Source of the DNA: Pseudomonadota bacterium
GTDB taxonomy: Bacteria; Pseudomonadota; Gammaproteobacteria; Pseudomonadales; Azotimanducaceae
Assembly (NCBI GenBank): GCA_027622495.1
Contig: JAQBYL010000217.1
Span: 1 to 6,959, forward strand
Reading direction: 5' to 3'
Length of the DNA: 6,959 nt
Made by a program: the position numbers and the translations under genes. Shown one piece after another: positions 1 to 6,879 of this stretch. The stretch's first letter is position 1, and every line of letters begins with the position of its first letter. The notes below the pieces were generated by a model that worked only from the letters and a program-made list of their open reading frames with translations, ran no database searches and had not been told where the DNA came from.

Positions 1-801
1 GTGCCGGGAGTCTCCGGGGGAACCATCGCTTTCGTGACCGGGATCTATGACGAACTGATTTCGACCCTCAGCGGGTTCAACTTCCGTTCGGTAGAGCAGT
101 TGTTCACCGATCCACCTGCCTTCTGGCGTGATCACAATCTGGCTTTTCTCGCCTGGCTCGGTGCCGGTATGTTGGTCAGCATCGGGCTGTTTGCCCGCCT
201 GCTCAAAGCGGCGCTGGAACACACGCCGACCCTCGTGTGGGGGTTCTTTTTCGGGCTGATCGCAGTATCGGTGGTCATGCTTGGGATGGGTCGAAAGCTC
301 CGGCCACTCGTGACACTTGGTACGGTTGGCGTTATCGCCGGTCTGCTCGTGAGTCGTTTAAGCCCCGGGCATATCGAATCCGGTCCGCTGATTTTTTTTC
401 TCGGCGGGATGGTTGCCGTGTGCGCCTGGCTTCTGCCCGCCGTGTCTGGCAGCTTCGTGCTGCTGGTGATCGGAATATATGAAGGGGTTCTTGACGCCAT
501 TGCCGGGTTTCAGATGGGTCTCCTGGTCGCTCTGGCCGCGGGTTGCGCGGTGGGGATATTGCTGTTTTCTAAACTGCTCGGCTGGCTGATGGCCCGCTAC
601 ATGGAGCCGGTGCTCTGTGTTCTGACCGGTTTCATGCTCGGTGCAATGGTTAAGCTATGGCCCTGGCGGGTAGACAATTCGCTGTATCTGCCGCAAGGCT
701 GGGAGGCGTTGACCTCGCAGAACCCAATGCTTCTTGAAACGCTCGGGTGCATGATCGCGGGTGGAGCGATGCTCCTGTTTCTGACCACGCTGAAAAAGTA
801 A
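1..801 (+). CDS. DUF368 / PopT-family polyprenyl-phosphate transporter, 5'-truncated
   Basis: Integral inner-membrane protein of the DUF368 family. Members of this family (PopT) return the undecaprenyl-phosphate lipid carrier across the cytoplasmic membrane for reuse in cell-wall synthesis. The 266 visible residues open with PGVSGGTIAFVTGIY, the signature of the first half. A second copy of the same motif, PAVSGSFVLLVIGIYEG, lies at residues 146-162; this internal repeat is the family hallmark. Other family-like stretches are a TLVWGFFFGLI segment near 77-87 and LTGFMLGAMVKLWPW near 208-222. About eight hydrophobic segments are visible (roughly 48-69, 78-96, 104-120, 131-150, 152-165, 173-190, 203-217, 247-262). 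The GTG at base 1 is probably an internal valine (family members usually read VPGVSGGT), so some 20-40 N-terminal residues should lie outside the window. The gene ends 40 bases before nlpD on the same strand, suggesting co-transcription. Transport activity is inferred from the family. Confidence 0.88.
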   Translation: MPGVSGGTIAFVTGIYDELISTLSGFNFRSVEQLFTDPPAFWRDHNLAFLAWLGAGMLVSIGLFARLLKAALEHTPTLVWGFFFGLIAVSVVMLGMGRKLRPLVTLGTVGVIAGLLVSRLSPGHIESGPLIFFLGGMVAVCAWLLPAVSGSFVLLVIGIYEGVLDAIAGFQMGLLVALAAGCAVGILLFSKLLGWLMARYMEPVLCVLTGFMLGAMVKLWPWRVDNSLYLPQGWEALTSQNPMLLETLGCMIAGGAMLLFLTTLKK

Positions 802-841
802 TCGGCAAGGCCGTGCGCCCGGTTGCCCGCGACACTCACGC

Positions 842-1603
842 ATGCAGATGACAGCCAGAAGCGCCTTCGCCCTGTGCATTGGGCTGGTTTGCCTCTTCAG
901 CGGTTGTGCCACGGCCCCCAAACCGCAGGTGGTGGATCGTACTTCGGCCTATGCCCACCGCTTTGAAAAGGCGCCCGAGACTTATCGGGTTATGAAGGGC
1001 GATACGCTGTATTCCATCGCCTGGCGCTATGGTCTGGATACCAGTGGACTGGCATCGAGCAATGGCATCGCTAAACCCTTCACGATCTATCCCGGTCAGG
1101 TCTTGAGTCTCGTGATCAACACCGCGACCAGGCCGCCCGGTAAACCGCCCACCATGCCCGCGGTGGCCGCTTCAAGCGGGACTGCGAAGCCGGCCAAACC
1201 GACTGAGAAAAAAAGCGCGCCGCAACCTCGCAACGAGACCTGGCTGAAGCCGGTGAGTCGCCCGGTCTCATTGAAATATGGTAATAAAAACAAAGGGGTA
1301 AACTATCTTCTTAATGTAGGAGATGATGTAAAAGTCACTCGCTCGGGTGAGGTGGTGTATGCCGGGACCGGGTTGGGTGGTTACCGGCGTCTGGTGATTG
1401 TGCAGCACGACAGTGAGTATCTGAGTGCCTATAGCTTTAACCATGAGATGCTGGTTCGGGAAGGCGGACAGATCCGCCGCGGCGACCCGGTGACCCGGGC
1501 CATGAACACTCAGGGTCTGGGCCCGAACGGCCAGACCTTACACTTTGAAATCCGCAGGCGCGGTCAACCCGTTGACCCGGGCAGTCTGATCGGCCGTCAC
1601 TGA
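842..1603 (+). CDS. nlpD: NlpD-like lipoprotein: LysM plus degenerate LytM (M23) domain, murein amidase activator
   Basis: Outer-membrane lipoprotein of 253 aa. In the NlpD/EnvC family such proteins activate periplasmic amidases (AmiC for NlpD) during septum splitting. A short hydrophobic signal ends in LFSGC, giving the lipidated Cys22; Ala at +2 fits outer-membrane sorting. A LysM peptidoglycan-binding domain spans about 48-91 (YRVMKGDTLYSIAWRYG, then YPGQVLSL). A Pro/Lys/Ala-rich linker runs about 97-130 and a LytM domain about 133-249 (GEVVYAG, LSAYSFNHEMLV, LHFEIRRRGQPVDP). The zinc ligands of active M23 enzymes are largely gone: Asn150 and Asn154 replace the His and Asp, Phe199 sits where the third motif has His, and only the second His of HxH remains (His234). 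It is therefore a regulator, not a peptidase. No strong ribosome site precedes ATG 842; ATG 848 is an alternative. Residues 142-165 are encoded by unusually AT-rich DNA. NlpD normally precedes rpoS, but here it does not. Confidence 0.9.
   Translation: MQMTARSAFALCIGLVCLFSGCATAPKPQVVDRTSAYAHRFEKAPETYRVMKGDTLYSIAWRYGLDTSGLASSNGIAKPFTIYPGQVLSLVINTATRPPGKPPTMPAVAASSGTAKPAKPTEKKSAPQPRNETWLKPVSRPVSLKYGNKNKGVNYLLNVGDDVKVTRSGEVVYAGTGLGGYRRLVIVQHDSEYLSAYSFNHEMLVREGGQIRRGDPVTRAMNTQGLGPNGQTLHFEIRRRGQPVDPGSLIGRH
1266..1335 (+). other. AT-rich island inside nlpD
   Basis: By hand count 20 of these 70 bases are G or C (29%), in an otherwise GC-rich gene. The bias is not only due to Asn/Lys codons: many third positions are A or T in a row (CTT CTT AAT GTA GGA GAT GAT GTA). 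In E. coli and Pseudomonas the main rpoS promoter lies inside nlpD, so a relic of such a promoter is one explanation. A TTGAAA hexamer is present at 1271-1276, but no -10 at proper spacing is convincing. The composition is observed; the regulatory reading is speculation. Confidence 0.4.
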
Positions 1604-1605
1604 GA

Positions 1606-2058
1606 CTATTGCGGAGCGGGCGGCTGTAGCGCTGGCTGTAGCGCTGGCTGCGACGCTGGCTGCGACGCTGGCTGCAACGCAGCCCGACGATCCAGATTAG
1701 CCCGCGAAATAATGTACTGACGGATCCGCTCGGCATCCTCAACGGAAAGCAGGTCAGCGAAACTCGCCATCCCCTGGGCACGAAGCGATCCGCCCAGGAC
1801 GATTGCCTGAAAGGCCTGCTGAGTTTCGGCACTCATGAGCCGCAGATCCGGCAGCGCACCGGCAGAACGCACTGCACCGCCATGACAGAACTGGCAGATT
1901 TCGTGATACAGAATATCGCCGCGGTCGAGATCCTGGGCACTCGCGGTCAGCGGTGGCTGTTCCGGGATCGTCTGGTCTCGTGCGTCGGGTACCGGCAGCG
2001 CCACGTTGCCCCCCAGTTTGAATGCCACCATCTTGCCGAAACTGCCGTAGGTATGGCT
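1606..2058 (-). other. Cytochrome c domain and QPA-repeat tail of the dehydrogenase, in the shifted frame
   Basis: This segment continues the PQQ dehydrogenase in the +1 frame. It contains the last propeller strand (YGSFGKMVAFKLGG), a short linker, a class I cytochrome c with heme site CQFCH (Cys644, Cys647, His648 in the repaired numbering), and GMASFADLLS, whose Met686 is the likely sixth heme ligand. The C-terminal helix is RIRQYIISRA. A repetitive tail, QPA(S/L) repeated, ends at the TAG at 1606-1608. The nearest in-frame ATG (2104-2106) lies inside the propeller sequence and has no export signal, so separate translation would not give a working periplasmic cytochrome. Confidence 0.8.
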
Positions 2059-3826
2059 CGGTGTCTTCGCCGCCGTTGATGCCAGAGCCGACCATGACCG
2101 CCACATACTGCCGGCCCGCCACTGAGTAACTCACCGGGGGTGCAACGATAGAGGTGTAGGTATTGAACTGCCACAGCACATCACCGCTGTCGCTGTCGTA
2201 GGCCGACAGGTTCCCCAGTGCATCCCCCTGGAACACAAGACCCGTGGCGGTAGATAACGCACCACCGTTCCACGGATGGACGTGCGTTACCCGCCACGCA
2301 GCCTGACCGGTAAGGGGATCAAACGCTGTCAGAAAACCTTTTGATACCGGCTGTTCGGGGTGCGCTTCGATCATCTGGTTGAGGCGACCGAACTCCACTG
2401 CCGTATTCCAGGTGCCCGGGCGGAATTTATAGGTTCCGGTTTCTTTGTATTCCTCGGGCATGGCATATAGAAATGGCATGTCCTGGCTCGGAAAATAAAC
2501 CAGCCCGCGGGACGCATCGTATGACATGGCCTGCCAGTTGTGCGCACCCGACGGGCCCGGAAGAATCCATTGCGGGTTGTCGGCATATGCTTTGTCGGTG
2601 TTCTCAACCGGTCTGCCGGTTTTAAGATCCACGTGTGTGGCCCAGGTCACGGCGCCATAAGGATGGGCGCGCAGCAACTTGCCGTCGGCGCGGTCGATCA
2701 CGTAAAAGAACCCATTTTTTGGCGCCTGCATCAGGACTTTTCGATCAGCGCCATCGACATGCATGTCGGCCAGCATGATGTCCTGCACAGCGGTGTAGTC
2801 CCAGTTATCGCCGGGGGTGGTCTGGTAGTACCACTTCATGCGTCCGCTGTCGGCATCCACCGCGACAATAGAGGCAAGGAAAAGATTATCGCCACCGCCC
2901 GGCGATCGAATCGCTCGAGTCCACGGCGTGCCATTACCGACACCGAGGTACAGGGTATTGAAATCGGGGTCGTAGACGATGGAATTCCAGACCGTGCCAC
3001 CGCCGCCGATCTTCCACCACTCGCCGCCTTTCCAGGTTGAGGCAGCGAGTTCCATCTCAGGATGTTCAAAGGGTTGTGAAGGGTCACCGGGCACGGTAAA
3101 GAAACGCCAGACCAGATCACCGCTTGCGGCGTCATACGCGCTCACGTAACCACGCACGCCATATTCGGCACCGCCGTTGCCGATGAACACCTTGCCGGCG
3201 GCAACGCGGGGTGCACCCGTTATTGTGTAGTCTCGCGACCGGTCGATGATGGTGTCGATCTCCCAGACCTTGCTTCCGCTGGCCGCATCCAGTGCCAGCA
3301 ACCGACCATCGAGCGTTGCCAGATACACGCGTCCTTCATAGATGGCGAGACCCCGACTGATCACACCGCAACAGGCCTGGCGGGCGGTTTCGCCCGGCAC
3401 CTTGGGATCGAATTGCCAGATTTCAGCCCCGGTCGCGGCATCGAGTGCATGAGCGATGTTCCAGGTGCTGGTGAAGTACATGACCCCGTCCACGATCAGG
3501 GGGGTGGCTTCCAGCGCGTGGGTCGTGTTCAGTTCTTTAAACCAGGCAACACCGAGTTCGCGGACGTTGTCGGGTTTGATTGAAGTTAATGGGGAGTGGC
3601 GCTGTTCTGAAAAGGAGCGTCCGTAGCTGAGCCAGTCTTCGGGTTCATCGTCGGCGGCAATGATTCTCGCGTCATCGACCAGGCCGACAGAGGCGGTCAC
3701 AATTGCTTTGCCGGTTTGCTCAGGTCCTGCTTTCTCCTGACTGCATCCGCCGATGAGGACGGTCATCAGGACGGTCATGAGGACGACAAAATGAAGGGTG
3801 CCTGCAGGGCCTGCGCATCTGATCAT
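1606..3826 (-). CDS. PQQ-dependent quinohemoprotein alcohol dehydrogenase (lipoprotein), frameshifted near base 2060
   Basis: Oxidises an alcohol with pyrroloquinoline quinone in the periplasm and passes electrons to its own heme c. The start ATG (3824-3826) has a good ribosome site, AAGGAG, 6 bases upstream. The N-terminus is a lipoprotein signal ending LIGGC (Cys28; Ser at +2 fits outer-membrane sorting). The eight-bladed propeller follows with the expected features: vicinal Cys152-Cys153 (QACCGVISRG), calcium ligands Glu221 (GGAEYG), Asn298 (GNGTPW) and Asp343 (GDNWDYT), the last also the usual catalytic base. Thr345 two residues later, rather than Asp, argues against a lanthanide-type enzyme. 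After codon ~589 the frame must move by one base; the new frame reads SHTYGSFGKMVAFKLGG and then the heme domain. The repaired protein would be 739 aa, normal for type II enzymes; the unrepaired frame stops at 1754 after 690 codons, the last ~100 nonsensical. No PQQ synthesis or separate cytochrome gene is nearby. The substrate cannot be told. It may be a pseudogene or a sequencing error. Confidence 0.88.
1622..1681. repeat. Five 12-bp tandem repeats in the 3' end of the dehydrogenase gene
   Basis: On the + strand the unit is GGCTGYRRCGCT: two copies with TAG in the middle (1622-1645), two with CGA (1646-1669) and one variant with CAA ending in A (1670-1681). On the coding (-) strand it gives an Ala/Gln/Pro/Ser/Leu tail with period four (QPAS, QPAL). 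AGCGCT in the first two copies is self-complementary (1628-1633 and 1640-1645), so a 6-bp hairpin with a 6-base loop is possible just past the nlpD stop. No T-run follows, so I do not call a terminator. Copy-number change would keep the frame. Confidence 0.85.
2050..2085 (-). other. Single-base frameshift site in the PQQ dehydrogenase gene
   Basis: Upstream of here the gene reads QYVAVMVGSGINGGEDT in one frame; downstream SHTYGSFGKMVAFKLGG reads in the +1 frame. The 1606-3826 span is 2221 bases, one more than a multiple of three, so one extra base is the simplest account. Dropping the G at 2059 would join Thr589 directly to Ser590, but any single base nearby would serve. There is no long homopolymer here and no recognised programmed-frameshift signal. 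Both parts are well conserved, so the change is either recent or an artefact. Confidence 0.85.
3756..3787. repeat. 12-bp direct repeat in the lipoprotein signal sequence
   Basis: AGGACGGTCATC at 3756-3767 is followed by AGGACGGTCATG at 3768-3779 and a partial third copy AGGACGAC at 3780-3787 (+ strand). On the coding strand it produces the repeated LMTVLMTV of the hydrophobic signal core. A gain or loss of one unit would lengthen or shorten the core by four residues without changing frame. Confidence 0.75.
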
Positions 3827-3916
3827 GGATCGCTCCTTTTTCAGGCAGCATAACCCATTGAAGATCGTTCGGGGGGTGGTGAGTTTTCGGTTCGCTGCGG
3901 GCTCAGCGGTGGTCGC
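3827..3916 (-). other. Spacer between fdxA and the dehydrogenase gene
   Basis: Ninety bases lie between the fdxA stop and the dehydrogenase start. Apart from the AAGGAG ribosome site (on the - strand, + positions 3833-3838) I see no convincing promoter or terminator. A short AGCG-ACCAC-CGCT inverted repeat next to the fdxA stop is too weak to call. In Pseudomonas the small RNA RsmZ lies near fdxA; the repeated GGA-loop hairpins typical of it are not evident here. Confidence 0.5.
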
Positions 3917-4240
3917 TCAGCGCTCCAGCAATTCGCGCTTGTTCGGCTTGCCAACCCAGTCATCGGAATCCGGTGGTGGGTCTTTCTGCTCGGTGATGTT
4001 CGGCCAGACTTCTGCGAGCTTGAGATTGAGTTCCAGAAACTCCTGCTGGTCTTCCGGCAGTTCGTCTTCTGAGTAGATCGCGTCAACCGGGCATTCGGGC
4101 TCGCACAGAGCGCAGTCGATACACTCATCAGGATGAATCACAAGCATATTCGGACCTTCGTAAAAACAGTCCACGGGGCAGACTTCAACGCAGTCTGTGA
4201 GCTTGCACTTGATGCAGTTTTCGCCAACGACAAAGGTCAT
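3917..4240 (-). CDS. fdxA: FdxA, seven-iron ferredoxin (3Fe-4S plus 4Fe-4S)
   Basis: Small acidic cytoplasmic electron carrier of 107 aa, the usual length for the Azotobacter ferredoxin I / Pseudomonas FdxA type. The N-terminal half holds both clusters. The first motif is Cys9-x7-Cys17-x3-Cys21-Pro; the second is Cys40-Ile-Asp-Cys43-Ala-Leu-Cys46-x3-Cys50-Pro. By family rule Cys9, Cys17 and Cys50 bind the 3Fe-4S cluster, and Cys21, Cys40, Cys43 and Cys46 the 4Fe-4S cluster. Cys12 and Cys25 are extra. The C-terminal half is acidic with a WPNIT segment typical of the family. The start ATG (4238-4240) gives the conserved MTFVVGENCIKC; no strong ribosome site precedes it. The gene starts 71 bases after the mutS stop and has its own promoter-like sequence. 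The physiological partner is unknown. Next to mutS is its common place in gammaproteobacteria. Confidence 0.95.
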   Translation of the reverse strand: MTFVVGENCIKCKLTDCVEVCPVDCFYEGPNMLVIHPDECIDCALCEPECPVDAIYSEDELPEDQQEFLELNLKLAEVWPNITEQKDPPPDSDDWVGKPNKRELLER

Positions 4241-4272
4241 GGTTTAACGCCCGAACAATTCGAAAGGCGGCT

Positions 4273-4300
4273 ATTCTAACTACTTTCCCTGCGCTGTCGA
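4273..4300 (-). promoter_or_regulatory. Likely sigma70 promoter of fdxA
   Basis: On the - strand TCGACA (+ 4295-4300; 5 of 6 match to TTGACA) is followed after 16 bases by TAGAAT (+ 4273-4278; 5 of 6 match to TATAAT). Transcription would start near 4266, about 26 bases before the fdxA ATG. It lies wholly in the mutS-fdxA spacer, so fdxA could be expressed separately from mutS. Prediction by eye only. Confidence 0.6.
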
Positions 4301-4311
4301 GGCAGATGCCT

Positions 4312-6879
4312 TCAAGCCAGAAGTTCTTTAAGCGCATAGATCAGACTCAATGCCGCTCTGGGCGTCAGATCATCCGGGTCATGTGCATCCAGCTGACGGC
4401 GAAGTTCGTCATTGATCGCGTCGCGGCGTTGTGCAGGGGCCGCGAAAAGATCCGCCTGGTGCGGATGCGCTGCTGCCTGCTCATCTTCAAGCTCGCGCAG
4501 ACGCGCGCTTGCGCGTTCGATTACTGCATCAGGAACCCCCGCCAGACGGGCCACCTGGATACCATAACTCTGTGACGCGGCACCCTCGCGAACCTGATGC
4601 ATGAACACGATCCGGCCATTGTGTTCGGTGGCATCCAGATGCACGTTGGCAGCTCCGTCCAACTGCTCAGGCAGACCGGTCAATTCAAAATAGTGGGTGG
4701 CGAACAGGGTGTATGCCCGCACATCTCTGGCCAGAAACTCGGCCGTGGACCAGGCCAGCGCCAGGCCATCATAGGTGCTGGTGCCGCGACCGATTTCATC
4801 CAGCAGCACCAGGCTTTGTGAGGTTGCGTTGCGCAGGATATTGGCCGTTTCGGTCATTTCCAGCATAAACGTGGACTGACCTCGCGCCAGATCATCGGCA
4901 GCACCGATGCGGGTGAAGATCCGGTCGATGGGCCCCAGACAGGTCCGGGCAGCGGGCACCGGAGCGCCCATGTGTGCCATCAGAACGATGATCGCGGTCT
5001 GCCGCATGAAGGTGGATTTACCGCCCATGTTGGGGCCGGTGATGATCAAGGTGTGCCGGTTAGCATCGAGTGCCAAATCGTTTGGTATGAACGGCTGATC
5101 GGATGCGTTGCGCACCACCGGGTGCCAGCCCTGATCGATTTCCAGGCACGGCCGATCACAGAAAATCGGGACGTTCAGACCGAGGCTGTGACTGCGCTCG
5201 GCGAAGGTCGCGAGCACGTCGAGTTCAGCCAGGGCATCGGCGCTGCGGTTAAGATCGGCAACGTGCTGCTGAAGGGTGGTTATAAGTTCGGCGTAAAGAG
5301 TTTTTTCAATTTTCAGGGCTTTGCTTTCCGCGGTGAGCGCTTCATCTTCAAACTCTTTCAGCTCAGGCGTGATGAAGCGTTCCGCATTCTTCAGGGTCTG
5401 GCGCCGGATGTATTCCGGGGGCATCTCGGCGGCTTGCGTTTTTGAGGTTTCAACGTAATAACCGTGCACCCGGTTGTAGCCGACCTTCAGCGTGTTGATC
5501 CCGGTTCTGGCCCGTTCGGTCTGCTCGTATTTTTTCAGCCACTCGGCCGCATGGCTGGTGAGGCGTTGAAGTTCATCCAGACGCTCGTTATAACCCGGCG
5601 CGATCATGCCGCCGTCGCGGGCCGTCGCTGGTGGGTTTTCGATCAGCGCTGCCACCAGCAGGTGTGTCAGATCACAGAACTCGCCGAGTGCCTGGTTCAG
5701 CCCCAGCAGGTGCGAGTCGGTTTGCGTTAAACATAAGCTGTTGATCTGTGGGAGAAGATGCAGCCCGGTTCTGAGTTTCGCAAGGTCCCTGGGTGTCGCC
5801 GAGCCTAAGGCAATCCGCGATGTAATCCGTTTTACATCGCCGATTGGCTTAAGCAGCGCCCGCAATGTTTCGCAGGCATCGCCGTTGGCAAGACAGGTCA
5901 CCGTACTCAGGCGGTTCAGAATAACCTGTCGGTTGCGACTCGGTGCATGCAGCCAGCTGCGCAGCAGGCGTCCGCCCATTGGTGTTCTGCTCGTGTTTAA
6001 AAGCGCGTACAGGGTATGGGTTTCGCTGCCGTCAAGACGCCGGTCCAGTTCCAGGTTGCGGCGACTGTGGCTGTCCATCTGCAGCACGGCTTCGCTGTCG
6101 ATGCGACGCAACCGGTCGATGTGTGCCAGCGTCTGGCATTGGGTTGCCTGTGCGTAGCTCAGCACTGCGCTGGCAGCACCGACCAGGGCAGGGGCGTCCT
6201 GCAGATCGAAGGCCACCAGGTCGTGGGTACCGAAGTGACGGCACAAGGCTCGCTGGCCCATCTGTGAGTCAAAGCGCAGCGAGTCGGTGAGTTGCGGTTT
6301 GACCGAGGTGAAGTCGCGCAGCACATCGAGTGCTGTCGGGACTAAAATCTCTGCAGGGCGGTACTGGGCGATCACCGATCCCAGGGCATCGTCGGATCTG
6401 GCGATCTGCACAGTGAACTCAGTACTCGCGAGATTAAGCAGAGCAATCGCGTATTCATCATCATAAGGATTGATGGCCATGAGCAGGCTCTCGCGACTTT
6501 CGTTGAGCAGCACGTCATCGGTGATGGTTCCCGGGGTAACAACCCGCTGCACGCGTCGCTCAACGGGACCTTTGCTTGTCTCCGGGTCACCGACCTGTTC
6601 ACAGATTGCAACGCTTTCGCCCAAGGCGACCAGACGCGCGAGGTAGCCGTCGGCTGAATGATGCGGAACTCCGCACATGGGTACCGGTGTGCCGTTGGAC
6701 TGCCCCCTGGCGGTCAGCGTGATGTCCAGCAGATGGGCGGCACGCTTGGCATCGTCGTAAAAAAGTTCGTAAAAATCACCCATCCGATAGAACAGCAGAT
6801 GGGCTCGATGATCGGCCTTGATGCGCAGGTACTGCTGCATCATGGGGGTGTGCTGGGTAGTCGATGCCTCTGATTTCAT
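4312..6879 (-). CDS. mutS: MutS, DNA mismatch repair protein
   Basis: Recognises base mismatches and small loops and recruits MutL in an ATP-dependent way. At 855 aa it has the length of E. coli MutS (853) and appears intact. The mismatch-reading Phe-x-Glu is Phe36-Tyr-Glu38 in GDFYELF. Walker A is GPNMGGKST (615-623); Walker B is LVLLDEIGRGTSTYDG with Asp694-Glu695. FATHYFELT follows as the conserved His-containing switch. Near the end, QADLF (808-812) matches the sliding-clamp binding consensus, and the last 30 residues (DPDDLTPRAALSLIYALKELL) correspond to the tetramer-forming C-terminal helices. The start MKSEAS is preceded only by a weak AGG 11 bases upstream, but the numbering of Phe36/Glu38 equals that of E. 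coli, which supports this ATG. No recA or cinA is visible before the window ends. Confidence 0.97.
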   Translation of the reverse strand: MKSEASTTQHTPMMQQYLRIKADHRAHLLFYRMGDFYELFYDDAKRAAHLLDITLTARGQSNGTPVPMCGVPHHSADGYLARLVALGESVAICEQVGDPETSKGPVERRVQRVVTPGTITDDVLLNESRESLLMAINPYDDEYAIALLNLASTEFTVQIARSDDALGSVIAQYRPAEILVPTALDVLRDFTSVKPQLTDSLRFDSQMGQRALCRHFGTHDLVAFDLQDAPALVGAASAVLSYAQATQCQTLAHIDRLRRIDSEAVLQMDSHSRRNLELDRRLDGSETHTLYALLNTSRTPMGGRLLRSWLHAPSRNRQVILNRLSTVTCLANGDACETLRALLKPIGDVKRITSRIALGSATPRDLAKLRTGLHLLPQINSLCLTQTDSHLLGLNQALGEFCDLTHLLVAALIENPPATARDGGMIAPGYNERLDELQRLTSHAAEWLKKYEQTERARTGINTLKVGYNRVHGYYVETSKTQAAEMPPEYIRRQTLKNAERFITPELKEFEDEALTAESKALKIEKTLYAELITTLQQHVADLNRSADALAELDVLATFAERSHSLGLNVPIFCDRPCLEIDQGWHPVVRNASDQPFIPNDLALDANRHTLIITGPNMGGKSTFMRQTAIIVLMAHMGAPVPAARTCLGPIDRIFTRIGAADDLARGQSTFMLEMTETANILRNATSQSLVLLDEIGRGTSTYDGLALAWSTAEFLARDVRAYTLFATHYFELTGLPEQLDGAANVHLDATEHNGRIVFMHQVREGAASQSYGIQVARLAGVPDAVIERASARLRELEDEQAAAHPHQADLFAAPAQRRDAINDELRRQLDAHDPDDLTPRAALSLIYALKELLA

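Noticed and set aside
1628..1645. AGCGCT hairpin as a bidirectional terminator.
   Set aside because: The stem is only 6 bp, no T-run follows on either strand, and it is a by-product of coding repeats.
1437..1832. - strand open frame with a repetitive Ser-Gln-Arg tract.
   Set aside because: It is the 12-bp tandem repeat read in a wrong frame, running from the 3' end of nlpD into the dehydrogenase gene.
2540..3040. 166-codon + strand open frame opposite the dehydrogenase.
   Set aside because: It overlaps conserved propeller sequence, including calcium-ligand motifs, on the other strand and resembles no family I know.
4306..6873. Many open frames on the + strand opposite mutS (up to 183 codons).
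   Set aside because: All lie inside the well-supported mutS gene, have no recognisable domains or ribosome sites, and reflect GC-rich third-position bias.
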